Shown here: in pieces, positions 16,494 to 25,511 of the stretch
How positions within the stretch are numbered: the stretch's first letter is position 1
Layout: the number at the start of each line of letters is the position of its first letter
Notes under the pieces: generated by a model
Database searches by the model: none
Seen by the model: the letters and a program-made list of their open reading frames with translations, nothing else
What the model was told of the DNA's origin: nothing
Position numbers and translations under genes: made by a program
Source of the DNA: Chryseobacterium gleum
GTDB taxonomy: Bacteria; Bacteroidota; Bacteroidia; Flavobacteriales_D; Sanyastnellaceae
Assembly: GCA_945874695.1 (NCBI GenBank)
Contig: CAMCHP010000004.1
Coordinates: forward strand, 1-64,000
Length of the DNA: 64,000 bases
Direction of reading: 5' to 3'

Positions 16494-17072
16494 TTACATT
16501 CGGCAGAAACCTTCGAGCACTCTTGCGTAATAGCGGTGTTCGAGTTCGAGAACGCGTTGGGCAATGTGTTCGGGTTCATCATGCGACTCGAGTTTCACAC
16601 GCGCTTGGAAAAGTTTCATGCCTTCGTCGTACGCATCATTCACAAGGTGAATGGTGATTCCCGAATAACGCTCTCCTGCTGCTTTAACAGCCTTGTGTAC
16701 ATGCATGCCGTACATGCCTTGACCGCCAAATTTTGGCAACAAAGCCGGATGAATATTCACAATGGCTAAGGGGAACCATTCAATAAGTGTTACAGGCACC
16801 CGCCACAAAAACCCAGCGAGCGCAATTACATCTACTTGAGCGCTTTGTAAGGCCTTGAGCACTTTGTCTGATTCGTAGAAATCAGCCTTTGAGAAGCTGA
16901 ATGTATCAATCCCAAATGCCCGTGCATGTTGCAATACTTCTGCGTCAGCCTTATTGCTCAGCACCAAAACCACTTTCCCAAAAGAATTGTCTTGGAAATG
17001 CTTCATGATTTCCACGGCATTACTCCCGCGACCTGAGGCAAAAATCGCAATACGTTTCACTTGAGCGGACAT
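16494..17072 (-). CDS. purN: phosphoribosylglycinamide formyltransferase
   Basis: A 192-residue enzyme that transfers a formyl group from 10-formyl-THF to glycinamide ribonucleotide in purine synthesis. It opens with IAIFASGRGSNAVEI, the phosphate-binding glycine loop. The catalytic triad Asn-His-Asp is present: NIHPALLPKFGGQGMYG and, later, VNDAYDEG. Length is normal for PurN. A promoter element TACCTTTG sits just upstream of the ATG. In many relatives purN sits beside acpP, which is not the case here. Confidence 0.93.
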   Translation of the reverse strand: MSAQVKRIAIFASGRGSNAVEIMKHFQDNSFGKVVLVLSNKADAEVLQHARAFGIDTFSFSKADFYESDKVLKALQSAQVDVIALAGFLWRVPVTLIEWFPLAIVNIHPALLPKFGGQGMYGMHVHKAVKAAGERYSGITIHLVNDAYDEGMKLFQARVKLESHDEPEHIAQRVLELEHRYYARVLEGFCRM

Positions 17073-17076
17073 GCTG

Positions 17077-17084
17077 CAAAGGTA
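17077..17084 (-). promoter_or_regulatory. -7 promoter element of purN
   Basis: TACCTTTG on the minus strand, an exact TAnnTTTG match, 4 nt upstream of the purN ATG. Such a short leader implies a near-leaderless transcript. Confidence 0.4.
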
Positions 17085-17268
17085 CGAACTGTAAATGAAC
17101 TGACCGCGAAGTAAATCGTAAGATCATGCACTGAATGCGTATAAGGCTTCGTCCAAATATTCGATAAAAAAACAGGCTTTTGACGGCTGATAAGCACGCA
17201 TGATTTTGACTTTATGTAACCTCTTGCTCGTACTTCCGTATACCTCGCGTATATTCACGACTCTCTCG

Positions 17269-19119
17269 ATGCGCAGTTCTACTTGCATATTCTTTTTGAT
17301 CAGCTTGGCCATGCCGGCAGGTTTATTTGCTCAACAAGTAAATGCCTATGCCCGTGTTACTGATGTAAGCGGAGTTAACCTAACCGTAAGCGATGTGCTC
17401 GAAGTACACGATCAATTTGTGGCTGACGAGCAGGTGATCCTAGTCCAGGTTCAGGCCAACGTACTATCGAATACAACCAATTCAGAAAGCTTCGGCGACA
17501 TAACGTCAGCAGGCACTGCGGGTCTTTACGAGGTTCTTGAAATCGAATCAACCCTGCGCTCTGGCGGAAATTTGCTTCAAGTTACCTTGAAGAATCCTCC
17601 GGCAAATACATTTGACACCGGCAGCAATGCGCGATTGCAGCTTGTGACTTTTCCCCAGTTGGGTTCACCAAATTACACTACGCCCAATGCCATCACTTGT
17701 GAGGCATGGAACGGCGAGCGAGGGGGCATCGTGGCTTTTCAAGTTACGGGTACCCTTACGGTGGCTCACAACATTCATGCCGACGGCCTTGGCTTTCGGG
17801 GTGGTACAAGATCGGTTGATAACCACAACAGCAGCGACTGCAACAATACCATCTTCTGGAGTCACTCATCGACGCATGGCGAAAAAGGCGAAGGCATTCA
17901 TCGGAACACCAACAACGACTATCGCTACAGCCGTGGAAAAATGGTGAGCGGCGGCGGTGGTGGCTCAAGTCACAATGGTGGTGGCGGTGGCGGAGGCAAC
18001 TTCACCGGCGGTGGCATCGGTGGCTCAGGCTGGAATGGCACCTCTACAGGTTGCTCGCCCAGTACAAGCGGCTTGGGTGGTTTAGGGCTTTCCTTCTACA
18101 TCGAACCGAACCGTGTATTCATGGGCGGTGGCGGTGGCGGTGGCCAACAAAACAACAGTGTAGGCACAGTGGGTGCTGCGGGCGGTGGCTTAGTCTTCAT
18201 TAAAGCAGAAACACTCACCACCCCCGAATCAGCGTGCAGCCTGCGCATTAGTGCGAATGGCGCAACAGCCCCAAATGCTGGCAATGACGGCTCAGGTGGC
18301 GGTGGCGCAGGCGGTAGCATTGTTTTTCAAGTGAACGATTTTGACGTTTCTGATGTTTGTCCACTTGCTATCCAGGCCAACGGAGGTGCTGGTGGATCAG
18401 TAACTTCATCTACTCACGCAGGCGGCGGCGGTGGCGGCCAAGGGACGATTGTTTACCCTGACGGACAACCCACGATGAACATTACATCAAACACCTTAAA
18501 CGGCGCTGGGGGCTGCGACAATTCAAGCTGTACCCAAGCTGCTGCATCCGGGTTGGGACTAAACAACACCGGTATTTTAACGGGTTTGCAATCCCTGCTC
18601 AGTGCTGAGTCTATTGACTTAACTGCGCGTGCACAGGGCAAAAGGGTAAATCTGGAGTGGTTCGTTACACAACCATCGCACCCATCAGCCATACCTACTC
18701 GCGTAGAACGGTCATCCAATCTTGAAGGATGGGACGCGATCGTTGAAGCGTACGTTTTTCCAGACTTCAAGCAATCACACACAGATGAACCAGGCAGCGG
18801 CACTTGGTATTACCGCGCCAGCGCTTTAGATGGCTCACAGGTAAAATCACAAGTGCGTGCTGTAGAAATCGCTCCCGAAGGCCCTATGATTCTTAGTTAC
18901 TTTCCCAATCCAGCTGACAACATTGCATTTCTAAGGTTTAGTGGCCCTCTGTTCGGAGAATGTACGGTAATCGCTCCTGACGGTCGAATTATTCAAAACC
19001 ACCAACTCAACGGCCACACCGAACTAACACTGAACTTGGACTACATTGCTTCTGGCATCTACCTGATTGAATTGCGTGCTGATGATCAACGAGAAATGCT
19101 TCGGTTAAAAGTTCGTTAA
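17269..19119 (+). CDS. glycine-rich secreted protein with T9SS type A sorting domain
   Basis: About 616 residues from ATG 17269. A TTG at 17200 extends the frame, but the ATG gives the signal peptide MRSSTCIFFLISLAMPAGLFA. The N-terminal part (about 20-170) is beta-rich. The middle (about 225-440) is dominated by Gly tracts (SGGGGGSSHNGGGGGGGN, MGGGGGGGQQ, GGGGAGGS), a pattern seen in large surface proteins of gliding Bacteroidota and Myxococcota (AgmC-like). The C-terminal 80 residues start at ILSYFPNPADNIAFLRF and end in GIYLIELRADDQREMLRLKVR, a type IX secretion sorting domain. It is therefore probably exported across the outer membrane and attached to the surface. Function is unknown. Confidence 0.85.
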   Translation: MRSSTCIFFLISLAMPAGLFAQQVNAYARVTDVSGVNLTVSDVLEVHDQFVADEQVILVQVQANVLSNTTNSESFGDITSAGTAGLYEVLEIESTLRSGGNLLQVTLKNPPANTFDTGSNARLQLVTFPQLGSPNYTTPNAITCEAWNGERGGIVAFQVTGTLTVAHNIHADGLGFRGGTRSVDNHNSSDCNNTIFWSHSSTHGEKGEGIHRNTNNDYRYSRGKMVSGGGGGSSHNGGGGGGGNFTGGGIGGSGWNGTSTGCSPSTSGLGGLGLSFYIEPNRVFMGGGGGGGQQNNSVGTVGAAGGGLVFIKAETLTTPESACSLRISANGATAPNAGNDGSGGGGAGGSIVFQVNDFDVSDVCPLAIQANGGAGGSVTSSTHAGGGGGGQGTIVYPDGQPTMNITSNTLNGAGGCDNSSCTQAAASGLGLNNTGILTGLQSLLSAESIDLTARAQGKRVNLEWFVTQPSHPSAIPTRVERSSNLEGWDAIVEAYVFPDFKQSHTDEPGSGTWYYRASALDGSQVKSQVRAVEIAPEGPMILSYFPNPADNIAFLRFSGPLFGECTVIAPDGRIIQNHQLNGHTELTLNLDYIASGIYLIELRADDQREMLRLKVR

Positions 19120-19197
19120 GCCGATAAGTGCGAAGCGCAATTTGTAAATTTACCGTTGTTGTAACTCCACTGTTCACGCGAATCTTCAAGCTCACCC

Positions 19198-21300
19198 ATG
19201 AATTACTATTTAGCAACCGTCCTTCTGTGGACTCTTGCCCTCGGCGGGTTTGCCCAAGCCCCCTTTTCACAAGCATTTGCAACAATAAACCCTCAAAAAA
19301 TCACAATAGCTCGCGATCAATGGGGTGTGCCCCATATTTTTGCTGAAACTGACGCTGAGGTGGCCTATGGTTTGGCATGGGCCAATGCAGAAGATGATTT
19401 TTTCACCATGCAAGAGCTCCTATTTTCGGTCAAAGGTATGGCTGGAAAGGCTATGGGTAAAGATGGGGCTGCGCGCGATTTTTTCGTCCATACTCTAAAT
19501 TTGCAAGAAGTAACTCGGCGACGTCTTGATTCATTTTCCCCTGAATTCTTGCGGTACATCGATGCCTATTGTCAAGGATTGAATGCTTTTGCGGCGGCTC
19601 ATCCGAACGAAGTGAGAGTAAAAAAAGCATTCCCAGTAGCAGTCATCGACGTGCTTTCAGGGTATGTATTCGCGATGACCGCGCTCACGGGAGGCCCTGG
19701 CGCCGTGAAAGGGATTCTTGACGGCACATTTGAGAACCAATCGCCCACCTACGGTTCAAATGCATTCAGCTTCAACAGTGCTGTTACACGTGATGGCGGA
19801 ACATTACTTTGTATCAATCCGCACCAGCCAGTTACAGGGCCATTTTCATGGTACGAGGCGCACCTTGTGAGCAACGAAGGGTTAAACATCCATGGCGCGC
19901 TCTTTCCAGGCGGCACGTCAGTATTTCTCGGCAACAACGCCAACATCGGATGGGCACACACCTTCAATCACCTCGATTTGATCGACCTCTTCGAACTTGA
20001 AATGCACCCCCAAAAAAAACTGCACTACCGCTTCAATGGCGCATGGGAAAAACTTGAAATCCGAAAAGTAAAATTGACGGTTAAGCTTAAACCTTGGCTG
20101 CCCGCCATCACCGTAAGAAAAAAGTCTTACACAAGCGTTGCGGGCCCTACGTTAGCCTCTAAAAATGGCAGATTCTACAGCATAAAAATGCCAGCGCTTG
20201 AGCGTGTTGGTTCAAGTGAGCAATGGTACCGAATGAACAAGGCCCAAAACTTCAACCAGTTTTACAAGGCTGTTTCGATGGGACAAACCACCATGTTTAA
20301 CATCGTGTATGCTGACCGTTTTGACACGATTATGTATCTGAACAATGCGGTTATGCCCAAACGCAACCCAAACTTTGATTACTCAGGCGTTATAGGTTTA
20401 CATAGCGATCAGGTGCTCTGGAACACCTTTCACCCAACCGAAGACTTGGTTCAATACATCAACCCCAGTTGCGGCTATGTATTCAACACGAACAATTTGC
20501 CCACCAACGCTACGTGCGCCGAAGCGCAACATTCGATTGACGACTACCCCAAATATTTTGGTTTCACCAAAGACGCAGGGAACAACAACCGCGCCCTGCG
20601 ATTTATGGATCTCATTTCTTGGTCAGGCGAAATGACCTTTGAGCGGATGAAAGAAATCAAATTCGATCAAGAGTTCAGGGCCTGCACCAAAATGTACGAG
20701 AGCATTGAACACTTGCTTATGCTTGACCTAAGCCATGAGTCGCGCATCGCGTCGTTGCAACAACACATTATCAATTGGGACGGTTGTGCTGATCAAAACA
20801 GCATCGGTGCTGCGGTTTATTTACTCGTTTTTCAAACCATCTTTAAGGCCCTGAATTACACTGATGTACAATTCAAAACAGCCATTGATGTGCCTCAAAG
20901 TGCCTATATCGATGCCCTGCACCAGGCGCAAACTCATCTCGACACGTATTTTAACGGGCAAGCAGTGCCTCTAGGTGAACTGCAGCGCCATGTAAGGGCC
21001 GATGTAAATTTAGCGCTGGGCGGATTTCCTGACGCTTTAGCGGCCAATTACAATCAGCCTTGGCAAAACGGACGGTTCAAACCTTTGGTAGCTGATTCAT
21101 ATACCCATTTCGTGGCATGGACACCCGGTGATAGTTTACCCTATTTCGAGACCTTACACCCTTTTGGGGCAAGCAATCGTATTGATTCGCCGCATTATAC
21201 TGACCAAATGCGACCATATGCTGAGCAAACACCCAAAGTAATGACCCTCGATCGTGGTTCCATTTTACGCAATGCAACGCGGGTATATTCACCGCAGTGA
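19198..21300 (+). CDS. penicillin acylase family protein, secreted Ntn-hydrolase
   Basis: A 700-residue protein with a Sec signal peptide (MNYYLATVLLWTLALGGFAQA). The alpha-chain region opens with ITIARDQWGVPHIFAETDAEVAYGLAWANAEDDFF, a classic start for the family. A linker leads to the autocatalytic site at PTYGSNAFSFN, where Ser187 after Gly186 is the N-terminal nucleophile of the beta chain, followed by INPHQP. Members cleave amide bonds of penicillins, acyl-homoserine lactones or other N-acyl amides; the substrate here cannot be told. The protein is periplasmic or secreted. It follows the glycine-rich T9SS gene by 78 nt on the same strand. A hairpin repeat begins directly after its stop codon. 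Confidence 0.9.
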   Translation: MNYYLATVLLWTLALGGFAQAPFSQAFATINPQKITIARDQWGVPHIFAETDAEVAYGLAWANAEDDFFTMQELLFSVKGMAGKAMGKDGAARDFFVHTLNLQEVTRRRLDSFSPEFLRYIDAYCQGLNAFAAAHPNEVRVKKAFPVAVIDVLSGYVFAMTALTGGPGAVKGILDGTFENQSPTYGSNAFSFNSAVTRDGGTLLCINPHQPVTGPFSWYEAHLVSNEGLNIHGALFPGGTSVFLGNNANIGWAHTFNHLDLIDLFELEMHPQKKLHYRFNGAWEKLEIRKVKLTVKLKPWLPAITVRKKSYTSVAGPTLASKNGRFYSIKMPALERVGSSEQWYRMNKAQNFNQFYKAVSMGQTTMFNIVYADRFDTIMYLNNAVMPKRNPNFDYSGVIGLHSDQVLWNTFHPTEDLVQYINPSCGYVFNTNNLPTNATCAEAQHSIDDYPKYFGFTKDAGNNNRALRFMDLISWSGEMTFERMKEIKFDQEFRACTKMYESIEHLLMLDLSHESRIASLQQHIINWDGCADQNSIGAAVYLLVFQTIFKALNYTDVQFKTAIDVPQSAYIDALHQAQTHLDTYFNGQAVPLGELQRHVRADVNLALGGFPDALAANYNQPWQNGRFKPLVADSYTHFVAWTPGDSLPYFETLHPFGASNRIDSPHYTDQMRPYAEQTPKVMTLDRGSILRNATRVYSPQ

Positions 21301-21301
21301 T

Positions 21302-21323
21302 CTCCGGCTAAACGCCGGGATGG
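21302..21323 (-). repeat. CATC-hairpin repeat copy 6
   Basis: Leader CATC, stem CCGGC/GCCGG, loop GTTTA, then AG. Intergenic, just after the acylase stop. The stem has a different base order from most copies but still pairs fully. Confidence 0.72.
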
Positions 21324-21388
21324 TGCCAGTACCGAAGATGCAACCCTTCATGATTATTGCGCGTTTTTAGGATATAAACCCGAACACG

Positions 21389-21559
21389 ATGGCAAGTTCA
21401 AATAAAAATCAAAGGGCTGGCACTTCAGAAATGTACGACTTCAGCAGTCCGCTTTGGGATGGCTATTTCAAAGCGACCCGCAGTAAAGCGCGCTTTCCAA
21501 GGGGGTATAAAGAAGTGTCTTCCGTGACCGATGAAGATCACGAAAGACAATCACATTAA
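21389..21559 (+). CDS. small hypothetical protein, 56 residues
   Basis: An ATG at 21389 opens a 57-codon frame ending in TAA at 21557-21559, 88 nt after the acylase stop. The peptide is hydrophilic, starts MASSNKNQRAGTSEMYDF, continues with an aromatic stretch (SSPLWDGYFKATRSK) and a basic patch (ARFPRGYKEV), and ends in a charged His-rich tail. It has no signal peptide or membrane segment. A good rho-independent terminator begins 22 nt after the stop on the same strand, and the gene fills the gap between the acylase and the convergent DUF2723 gene. These support a real gene. I recognise no family or function. Confidence 0.6.
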   Translation: MASSNKNQRAGTSEMYDFSSPLWDGYFKATRSKARFPRGYKEVSSVTDEDHERQSH

Positions 21560-21569
21560 TTTCAATCTG

Positions 21570-24500
21570 TTAGAACGTAAAGCTTCCGAGGTTTCGGAGG
21601 CTTTTTTCTTTGGCCTCAATTGCAGCGTCTACCTTGTCAAGACGATCACGCAGTGTTTCTATGCGTGGGTCATCAGGCATGTACACTTGCATCACTTGAA
21701 TGATGCGCGAATTGACTTGATAGTACAACGAAAGATCGTCCATAGTTTGTGAGAAAAATGGCTCTCCCAACGAAAGGAAGTAGTACATCTCATCATCAAA
21801 AATATCGAACAAACGCTCGGCCAATTGGCTTCCTTCTTTCAAAGCAATAGCGCGTTCTTCAGGCGACAAGACTTCAATCGCAACACGATTGCTATCGGCC
21901 TCACTAAGCGCCATAAAAGCTTCGGCTACGGGCAATAAAACACGATCGAAAGGCACGTTCTTCTCTGGCGTCACTTCAAGTACTTTCTGCAATACCGCCA
22001 ATGCCTTCTTCTCTTTACCCTCTTCAATAAGTTGTTCTGCGAGGTTCGAGAACTGAAGGCGCAAATTGGTTGTCATACGGCGGTTATTCTCATCCATATA
22101 GATGCCATTGCCTTCAACATAATCCATGTTGCCCCACGCAAACTCATTCATGATGTTGTCGTACATGGTGTCTGACGCAAAGCCGCCTTGAACGTTCGGA
22201 TTTGGGTTCTTCGGATATTTAATTGGCACCAGTCGATAGGCCAACCCTTCGAGTCTGAAATAGTCTTGCAAGCCAATGTACGAGTCAGGCCCAGTGGTAA
22301 CCGCAAAGTAAATCGGACGTGTCCAGTCGTTGTTGCGCAAAAGTTCAAGCACCATGAAGTGATTCTTGAGCAAGTATTGGCGTGGCTGATTGCGTTGATC
22401 AGTTACAGTCCATTCAATGGCACCCACCATGTTCTGAGCCTCTTCGGGGTTCAATACACCATTGGCCATTACCGCGTTTGAATCAACCGGAATTCTGAAG
22501 CTATTTGACGGCAAGAAGGCGTATGCCTTGCCTTCGCCATAATCGATGGTACGCTGATCATCAAGGGCAACTTGCATAGCCCCTTCAAGGTCGATGAACG
22601 GATTACTTGGGTCTTTCGGCTGCTCAAGCAACACGATGTCACGAGTTCCTTGGCGGTACTGCTCTTCGTCTTGGTAAATCTGCACAGGGTCAGAAATGTA
22701 GGCTTTGCGGCGCATTTGATCAATGTACCAGTCGGTATTTAAAAGACTCAAGTTCACAATACGCACATCGGTGCGGTAGCCTTCAACTTCTTGAATGTAC
22801 CAAAGCGGGAACGTATCGTTATCGCCGTTGGTAAACAGTATCGCATTGGGCTCCAATGAGTCGAGGTAGTTCTTTGCGAAGTCAACTCCGGTGCGACGTT
22901 TTGCACGGGAGTGATCATCCCAACCTTCCGAAGCGAGAACCGCAGGTACGGCCAAGCACAACAAAGCTGGAACCGCAGCTTTGATGACATCACTCGCCTT
23001 AACCAATTGAAGCAACATCATCACCGCGAATGCCACAACAGCAACCCCAGCCATGAACAAAATGCTATACGAGAAACCGTGATCTCCACCACCAAAATTC
23101 TCAACGGTATAGAACAGCAAACCTCCACCAATTGACATACCTGCGATAATACCGAGGTCTTTCCACTTCATGTTTTGGGCCGCCCAATAAAGTGCATACA
23201 CGCCCAAACCAATCCATATTGCATACGCATAGAACGAACCTGAATAGGCATAATCACGCTCACGCGGTTGGAATGGTGTTTGATTCAAATACACCAAAAT
23301 CGCGAAGCCCGTCATCAAGAAGAGCAGTGTTGTAACCCAAAACTCCTTGGGAGAGCGTACCAATTGAAAAATCAACCCAATTAAGCCCAAAAGCAAAGGC
23401 AAGTAGAAGAAGCGGTTGTAGCCTTGATTCTTCAACTCACTTTCAGGCAAACGTTCGCGGTTTCCGAGGCGTTGCTCATCAATGAAATCTACGCCTGACA
23501 ACCAGTTCCCTTCCCTAAAGCTGCCATGGCCTTGCACATCGTTTTGGCGACCAACGAAATTCCAGAGGAAGTAACGTCCATACATCCAATTGATTTGGTA
23601 GTCGGTGAAGAAGCGCATGTTCTCACCTTGGGTTGGAACCAATTCGCCATGCAAGCGGTCAAGTTCGGCTTGAATTTGAATGGCGCGATCGTACTCGGGC
23701 GACGATCCGCTTTGATTGGCGCGCATCGTAGCGATTCGCAAATCTTGCTCAAGCATACGTTGCTGTTGTTCGAGTCGATCAACATATTCTTTGCCCCCAG
23801 TCACGCGTACCGCCAAAAGATCGACCATGTATTGAGAAACTGCTTCTACCATTTGCTCATCGTCAAGCATGGCCAACTGGTCAAATTCGCCGCTTCGCTC
23901 ATTCTTCACGAGCAATTCTTTATCACTTTTCACCACAAAGCTATTCGACGCCTTGAGCTTATAGGCACCGAATATTTTATTGAGCGTACGTTCTAAGGTC
24001 GCCTTGTCAAGATCGGCGCCAAACACATTCGTTTGCAAGTGGTAGGCAAACTCTTCGCGGTTGAGCATCATGCCTGGCATAAGCGGACTCTCGAAGACAC
24101 GGGTGATGCTGTAATCTTTGTAATTGCTCCAGCGCTTGTATTCGGTCACATGGCTTCCTTGTGTGCTGTGCATCCGCGGGAAGACCATCGTGAAGCGGTC
24201 ATCATAATTGGGCACACTTTTTTTGCGTTCGCCGCTGTCGATGTACTCTTGCTTAATCTCATACTTCGCACCTTGCGTTTCAGCCACAAATTTCTCAGCA
24301 GCAAAGCGACTTCTGAATGAGCGCACGCGCTTTTCGATCACACCGCGCTGCTCAACAACGCTGAAACTTTTCACCCAAGTTGGCTTCCCATCGAGGTATT
24401 GCTGTTCGGGGTCGGTTGGAGAGTTCCAATACTGGCCCGTCAAAAGCGGACGGTCGCCGTATTGCTCACGGTTCAAGTACGCGAGAAGTGCGAATAAGTT

Positions 24501-25463
24501 CTCAGGATTGTTCTCATCCATGGGAGGATTCGCCGATGAGCGAATCACGATCATCGCAAAGGTTGAATACCCAATAAGCACATACAAGAACGAGAGGGTC
24601 ACAAAATTCAATACGCCCCACCCTTTCTTGCGTGAAAACCACAACAGGCTCGCAATGAGCGCAATCACAAGCACGGCATAAACAACAACCCCTGTGTTAA
24701 ACGCCATACCCAAACTATTCACGAAGAAGAGCTCAAACTTCGCAGCCAAGCGCACAAATTCTTGGATGATTCCATACTGTACAAATCCAAGAACCGCTAA
24801 AGAAAGCACGCCCGTAATCACAAAGCCTTTCATGTTGGGCTTGTAATTCTTGAAATAGTATACATAACCAATGGCTGGTATGGCAAGGAGGTTCAACAAG
24901 TGCACCCCAATCGACAATCCCATCAAATACGCAATGAGCAAAATCCATCGCATTTCTCCAGCGCCGTCGGCAACACTCTCCCACTTGAGAATGGCCCAGA
25001 AAACAGCCGCGGTGAATAGCGAAGACATCGCATACACTTCGCCTTCAACGGCACTGAACCAAAATGAGTCGCTGAAGGTATAGGCCAATCCGCCGATGGC
25101 ACCCGAAGCCATAATCGCAACAATTTTTCCTTTGGTGAGTGCACCCGACTGTTCAGCAACTTTGCGTGCGAAGTAGGTAATGCTCCAAAACAAAAACAAA
25201 ATGGTGAACGACGAAGCCAGTGCACTCATCACGTTGACCGCTGTCGCTTCATAGCCCGCAGGCGCGAAAAGCGTGAAAAAGCGAGCGATCATCATAAACA
25301 GCGGAGCGCCTGGAGGGTGCCCCACTTCAAGCTTGTAGGCTGAAGCAATAAACTCACCACAGTCCCAAAAGCTTGCTGTTGGTTCTATGGTGAGTAAGTA
25401 AACTACAGTTGCAACGAGCCATACGGCCCATCCTGTCAATACATTCGTACGTTGAAAGTTCAT
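21570..25463 (-). CDS. DUF2723 family multipass membrane protein (candidate protein O-mannosyltransferase-like)
   Basis: A 1297-residue protein. The N-terminal ~300 residues form the DUF2723 membrane core, starting with TGWAVWLVATVVYLLTIEPTASFWDCGEFIASAYKLEVGHPPGAPLF; the WDCGEF and GHPPGAP segments are characteristic. A soluble region (about 310-650) and further membrane helices (about 690-890) follow. The C-terminal ~400 residues are soluble and include YLDSLEPNAILFTNGDNDTFPLWYIQEVEGYRTDVRIVN. The human homolog TMEM260 carries DUF2723 and acts as an O-mannosyltransferase, so a glycosyltransferase role on exported proteins is likely; the bacterial function is inferred. The 3' end contains the terminator of the convergent small gene. 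Confidence 0.85.
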   Translation of the reverse strand: MNFQRTNVLTGWAVWLVATVVYLLTIEPTASFWDCGEFIASAYKLEVGHPPGAPLFMMIARFFTLFAPAGYEATAVNVMSALASSFTILFLFWSITYFARKVAEQSGALTKGKIVAIMASGAIGGLAYTFSDSFWFSAVEGEVYAMSSLFTAAVFWAILKWESVADGAGEMRWILLIAYLMGLSIGVHLLNLLAIPAIGYVYYFKNYKPNMKGFVITGVLSLAVLGFVQYGIIQEFVRLAAKFELFFVNSLGMAFNTGVVVYAVLVIALIASLLWFSRKKGWGVLNFVTLSFLYVLIGYSTFAMIVIRSSANPPMDENNPENLFALLAYLNREQYGDRPLLTGQYWNSPTDPEQQYLDGKPTWVKSFSVVEQRGVIEKRVRSFRSRFAAEKFVAETQGAKYEIKQEYIDSGERKKSVPNYDDRFTMVFPRMHSTQGSHVTEYKRWSNYKDYSITRVFESPLMPGMMLNREEFAYHLQTNVFGADLDKATLERTLNKIFGAYKLKASNSFVVKSDKELLVKNERSGEFDQLAMLDDEQMVEAVSQYMVDLLAVRVTGGKEYVDRLEQQQRMLEQDLRIATMRANQSGSSPEYDRAIQIQAELDRLHGELVPTQGENMRFFTDYQINWMYGRYFLWNFVGRQNDVQGHGSFREGNWLSGVDFIDEQRLGNRERLPESELKNQGYNRFFYLPLLLGLIGLIFQLVRSPKEFWVTTLLFLMTGFAILVYLNQTPFQPRERDYAYSGSFYAYAIWIGLGVYALYWAAQNMKWKDLGIIAGMSIGGGLLFYTVENFGGGDHGFSYSILFMAGVAVVAFAVMMLLQLVKASDVIKAAVPALLCLAVPAVLASEGWDDHSRAKRRTGVDFAKNYLDSLEPNAILFTNGDNDTFPLWYIQEVEGYRTDVRIVNLSLLNTDWYIDQMRRKAYISDPVQIYQDEEQYRQGTRDIVLLEQPKDPSNPFIDLEGAMQVALDDQRTIDYGEGKAYAFLPSNSFRIPVDSNAVMANGVLNPEEAQNMVGAIEWTVTDQRNQPRQYLLKNHFMVLELLRNNDWTRPIYFAVTTGPDSYIGLQDYFRLEGLAYRLVPIKYPKNPNPNVQGGFASDTMYDNIMNEFAWGNMDYVEGNGIYMDENNRRMTTNLRLQFSNLAEQLIEEGKEKKALAVLQKVLEVTPEKNVPFDRVLLPVAEAFMALSEADSNRVAIEVLSPEERAIALKEGSQLAERLFDIFDDEMYYFLSLGEPFFSQTMDDLSLYYQVNSRIIQVMQVYMPDDPRIETLRDRLDKVDAAIEAKEKSLRNLGSFTF
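21582..21607 (+). terminator. intrinsic terminator of the 56-residue gene
   Basis: An 8-bp stem, GCTTCCGA/TCGGAGGC (one G-T pair) with loop GGTT, followed by six T residues. It begins 22 nt after the small gene stop and overlaps the last codons of the convergent DUF2723 gene. Confidence 0.75.
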
Positions 25464-25511
25464 AAGCGCAGGCCTTTACGGGGCTAAGCGGCGAAGTTAT
25501 GAATTATCTTC

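Noticed and set aside
17124-17201. Short minus-strand frame (25 codons from ATG 17201) downstream of the purN promoter region
   Set aside because: It has gene-like codons but is very short, lacks a terminator and overlaps the upstream region of the T9SS gene. It could be a remnant; not enough to call.
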